From positions 1 to 15,097 of the forward strand of contig JAQUOC010000022.1 of assembly GCA_028717305.1 (NCBI GenBank): a stretch of DNA of 15,097 nt, in the 5' to 3' direction. How positions within the stretch are numbered: the stretch's first letter is position 1; each line of letters begins with the position of its first letter. This DNA comes from Dehalococcoidales bacterium (GTDB lineage: Bacteria; Chloroflexota; Dehalococcoidia; Dehalococcoidales; UBA5760). Position numbers and translations under genes: made by a program. This document shows, in pieces, positions 13,740 to 15,097 of the stretch. Below the pieces are notes generated by a model. It saw nothing but the letters and a program-made list of their open reading frames with translations. It did no database searches and was not told the origin of the DNA.

Positions 13740-14711
13740 ATGACTATCGAGCGGCCCAGGGTGGAAATAGACCATCTAACCAGGATCAACGAATACGGTC
13801 CCGACGACCTTTTCATATGCTGTGCCAGCTTTGAACAGCGGTGCCTTTCCAGTGTACTCAAGATGAGTGCCAATTACAGGACCAACTACTCCATCATCTT
13901 CGTCATCGAGGATTCCCCGGACAAGAAACAGGCCGATACTAACCTGAACAGACTGAAGGGCATGCTGGGTACAAGGAGTTCCAAGGGCATCTTCGTTATC
14001 TCCTGCGGGCGTGACAGCCCCAGCGAGGGGATCGGCCAGCTCAAAAAAATCTGGGGGCAATGCCGGCCCAAGGACAGTGAAAGCTCCTTTATCACCATCG
14101 ACATCAGCAGTTTCACCAAGATATATCTACTGCAGCTGCTCCACTATCTGGTTGTCGAGTTGAAGCTGGGACTGCCCCGGATACTGCATACGACGCAGAC
14201 ATATCTGCCCAACAAGCTCACGACCGGAGTGGCGCAGATAACCACCGTGCCCAGCTTCTTCGGCTCCTTCAATGTCGAAAGGGAAAAGGTCCTCATCCTG
14301 TTTCTGGGGTTTGAAGCGGAACGGGCGCTGACGGTATGGAAGCACGTCAGCCCGGTCAAGACCATCGCATTGATAACCAACCCGCCGCGCAGCGAGAACC
14401 TGAACTATTTAAAGTACGCGGAGAAGAACAACGCCTGCCTGCTCTCGCAACCCTCCGTGGAAGTAAGGGATGTTCCTGCCGACGATCCCTACGCCGTCAA
14501 GAAGGTGCTCGAAGAAATATGTGACGAGCTGGGCGATTCATACAATATCATCGCCGGCCCCTTCGGAACCAAGCCCCAGGTTGTCGGACTGTTCCTCTTC
14601 TGGCTGGAATACCCCAAAGTGCAGGTAGCTTACTCTCACCCCACCGAGTACACCAGGTCATATCTGATGCGGAAGCCGGGCCCCACCCTGCTGCTGCCGC
14701 TCAATCCTTAA
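13740..14711 (+). CDS. Unknown protein built of two similar Rossmann-like halves
   Basis: I do not recognise a named family for this 323-residue soluble protein. It seems to be a tandem repeat of one alpha/beta unit. Half 1 (about 24-155) opens with the strand LFICCA and SFEQR; half 2 (about 183-304) opens with LILFL and GFEAER. Each then has a strand ending near a Pro (IIFVIEDSP; TIALITNPP), a helix with Asn-Leu residues, and a closing unit: SSFTKIYLLQLL with TQTY in half 1, GPFGTKPQVVGLFLF with PTEY in half 2. The Thr-Lys and Thr-x-Tyr positions line up. No signal peptide or membrane helix. The ATG has a weak ribosome site (GGCGGGTAG) and its own extended -10 promoter 37 bases upstream. Two-Rossmann proteins of this general look include nucleotide-sensing domains such as CARF, but that link is a guess. 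It stands alone, followed by a gap and a tRNA. Confidence 0.8.
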   Translation: MTIERPRVEIDHLTRINEYGPDDLFICCASFEQRCLSSVLKMSANYRTNYSIIFVIEDSPDKKQADTNLNRLKGMLGTRSSKGIFVISCGRDSPSEGIGQLKKIWGQCRPKDSESSFITIDISSFTKIYLLQLLHYLVVELKLGLPRILHTTQTYLPNKLTTGVAQITTVPSFFGSFNVEREKVLILFLGFEAERALTVWKHVSPVKTIALITNPPRSENLNYLKYAEKNNACLLSQPSVEVRDVPADDPYAVKKVLEEICDELGDSYNIIAGPFGTKPQVVGLFLFWLEYPKVQVAYSHPTEYTRSYLMRKPGPTLLLPLNP

Positions 14712-14934
14712 ATTCTGCTTATTGAAGAAAAGGGGAATAAACCCAGCTAGATTTTGGTCCCTGGGTAGTGATTCAGTCTGGCATTTCCAACTGACCAAAG
14801 AGGACAAATAGTCGTTGATATCTTTTGGGATGAGGTCAATTGCGGTATGACGGCATAGAGTGTCTCTGCAATACTCGGGAAGTGCTTATCGACAACCCTG
14901 GCAGTCTGCTTGAGAGGAACCTTACTAAAAGGAA
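14712..14934. other. Non-coding gap with inverted repeats between the unknown gene and tRNA-Pro
   Basis: No gene is supported here. Two overlapping dyads are visible: ACCCAG (14741-14746) with CTGGGT (14761-14766), and TTTGGTC with GACCAAA starting near 14752 and 14789. They cannot form together. Neither is followed by a clear T-run on the plus strand. On the minus strand the first dyad is followed by TTATT and could be a weak terminator for the tRNA transcript. Confidence 0.4.
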
Positions 14935-15011
14935 TGGTCGGGGTGGACGGATTCGAACCGTCGACCACCTGAACCCCATTCAGGTGCGCTACCTGGCTGC
15001 GCTACACCCCG
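14935..15011 (-). tRNA. tRNA-Pro (anticodon GGG)
   Basis: The minus strand folds as a full cloverleaf. The acceptor stem CGGGGTG pairs with CACCCCG, the D stem is GCGC/GCGC, and the anticodon stem CCTGA/TCAGG carries the loop ATGGGGT with anticodon GGG. The T arm GACGG-TTCGAAT-CCGTC is standard. The discriminator is A (14938) and the CCA end is encoded (14935-14937). It reads proline codon CCC and, by wobble, CCU. Confidence 0.97.
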
Positions 15012-15020
15012 ATATACCAT

Positions 15021-15049
15021 ATACTAGCATAAATCTACGAGGGCAACAA
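15021..15049 (-). promoter_or_regulatory. Candidate promoter of tRNA-Pro
   Basis: On the minus strand an extended -10, TGC followed by TAGTAT (15021-15026), lies 17 bases after TTGTTG (15044-15049). Transcription would start only two to four bases before the mature tRNA. The -35 match is weak (three of six). Confidence 0.35.
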
Positions 15050-15060
15050 TCACCATTCCC

Positions 15061-15095
15061 TCACCAAAGTCTAGGTAGCTTCTTTCACCAAAGTC
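15061..15095. repeat. Short direct repeat at the right edge
   Basis: TCACCAAAGTC occurs at 15061-15071 and again at 15085-15095, with starts 24 bases apart. It lies upstream of the tRNA promoter region and may continue beyond the window. Whether it is part of a dispersed repeat or a binding site cannot be told here. Confidence 0.5.
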
Positions 15096-15097
15096 CC

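Noticed and set aside
14747..14968. A 73-residue minus-strand open frame starting MVDGSNPSTPT
   Set aside because: It begins inside the tRNA-Pro T arm; this VDGSNPSTP string is the usual false translation of tRNA sequence.

Overview
The window looks like an ordinary chromosomal stretch of a moderately GC-rich anaerobic bacterium. The proteins read most like those of Chloroflexota, probably class Dehalococcoidia. This is a judgement from remembered family resemblance (a RecN with an STGE signature, a helicase-loader gene pair beside dnaB, an RicT–HolB–LysA neighbourhood) and not from a search. Most start codons have a clear GGAG/AGGAA-type ribosome binding site and several promoters match the sigma-70 consensus.

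Layout. At the left edge (1-112, minus) is the N-terminus of a probable acyl-CoA carboxyltransferase, divergent from an M20 peptidase/amidohydrolase plus thioredoxin reductase pair (323-2426, plus). Next comes a replication operon (2508-6543, plus): ribosomal protein L9 with a long acidic/basic tail, replicative helicase DnaB, a DnaD-like primosome protein, and a DnaC/DnaI-like helicase loader carrying two complete AAA+ modules. A small HNH endonuclease gene with its own probable promoter follows (6630-7133).

Convergent to it is a minus-strand block (7158-12221): RicT/PSP1-family protein, DNA polymerase III delta' (HolB), diaminopimelate decarboxylase (LysA) and RecN. RicT and HolB overlap by ATGA, and HolB follows LysA by 9 bases. 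LysA has its own near-consensus promoter placed so close to the ATG that its mRNA should be leaderless. RecN has a separate strong promoter.

Divergent from recN is a second strong promoter (12352-12381). It leads into about 200 bases that hold an unlisted small ORF or a structured leader, then a membrane-anchored methyltransferase-like protein (12604-13629). A separate promoter drives an unrecognised 323-residue protein that I read as a tandem duplication of one Rossmann-like unit (13740-14711). The right end holds tRNA-Pro(GGG) on the minus strand with an encoded CCA.

How it works together: the left-centre is DNA replication initiation (DnaB, its DnaD/DnaC-type loaders, L9), and the minus block contributes clamp loading (HolB), lysine/DAP synthesis (LysA) and break repair (RecN). 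The strongest novelty candidates are the duplicated unknown protein, the tandem-AAA+ loader, the leaderless lysA, and the unexplained leader/small ORF upstream of the methyltransferase. I see no phage, insertion sequence or CRISPR array, and no clear-cut new multi-gene system.
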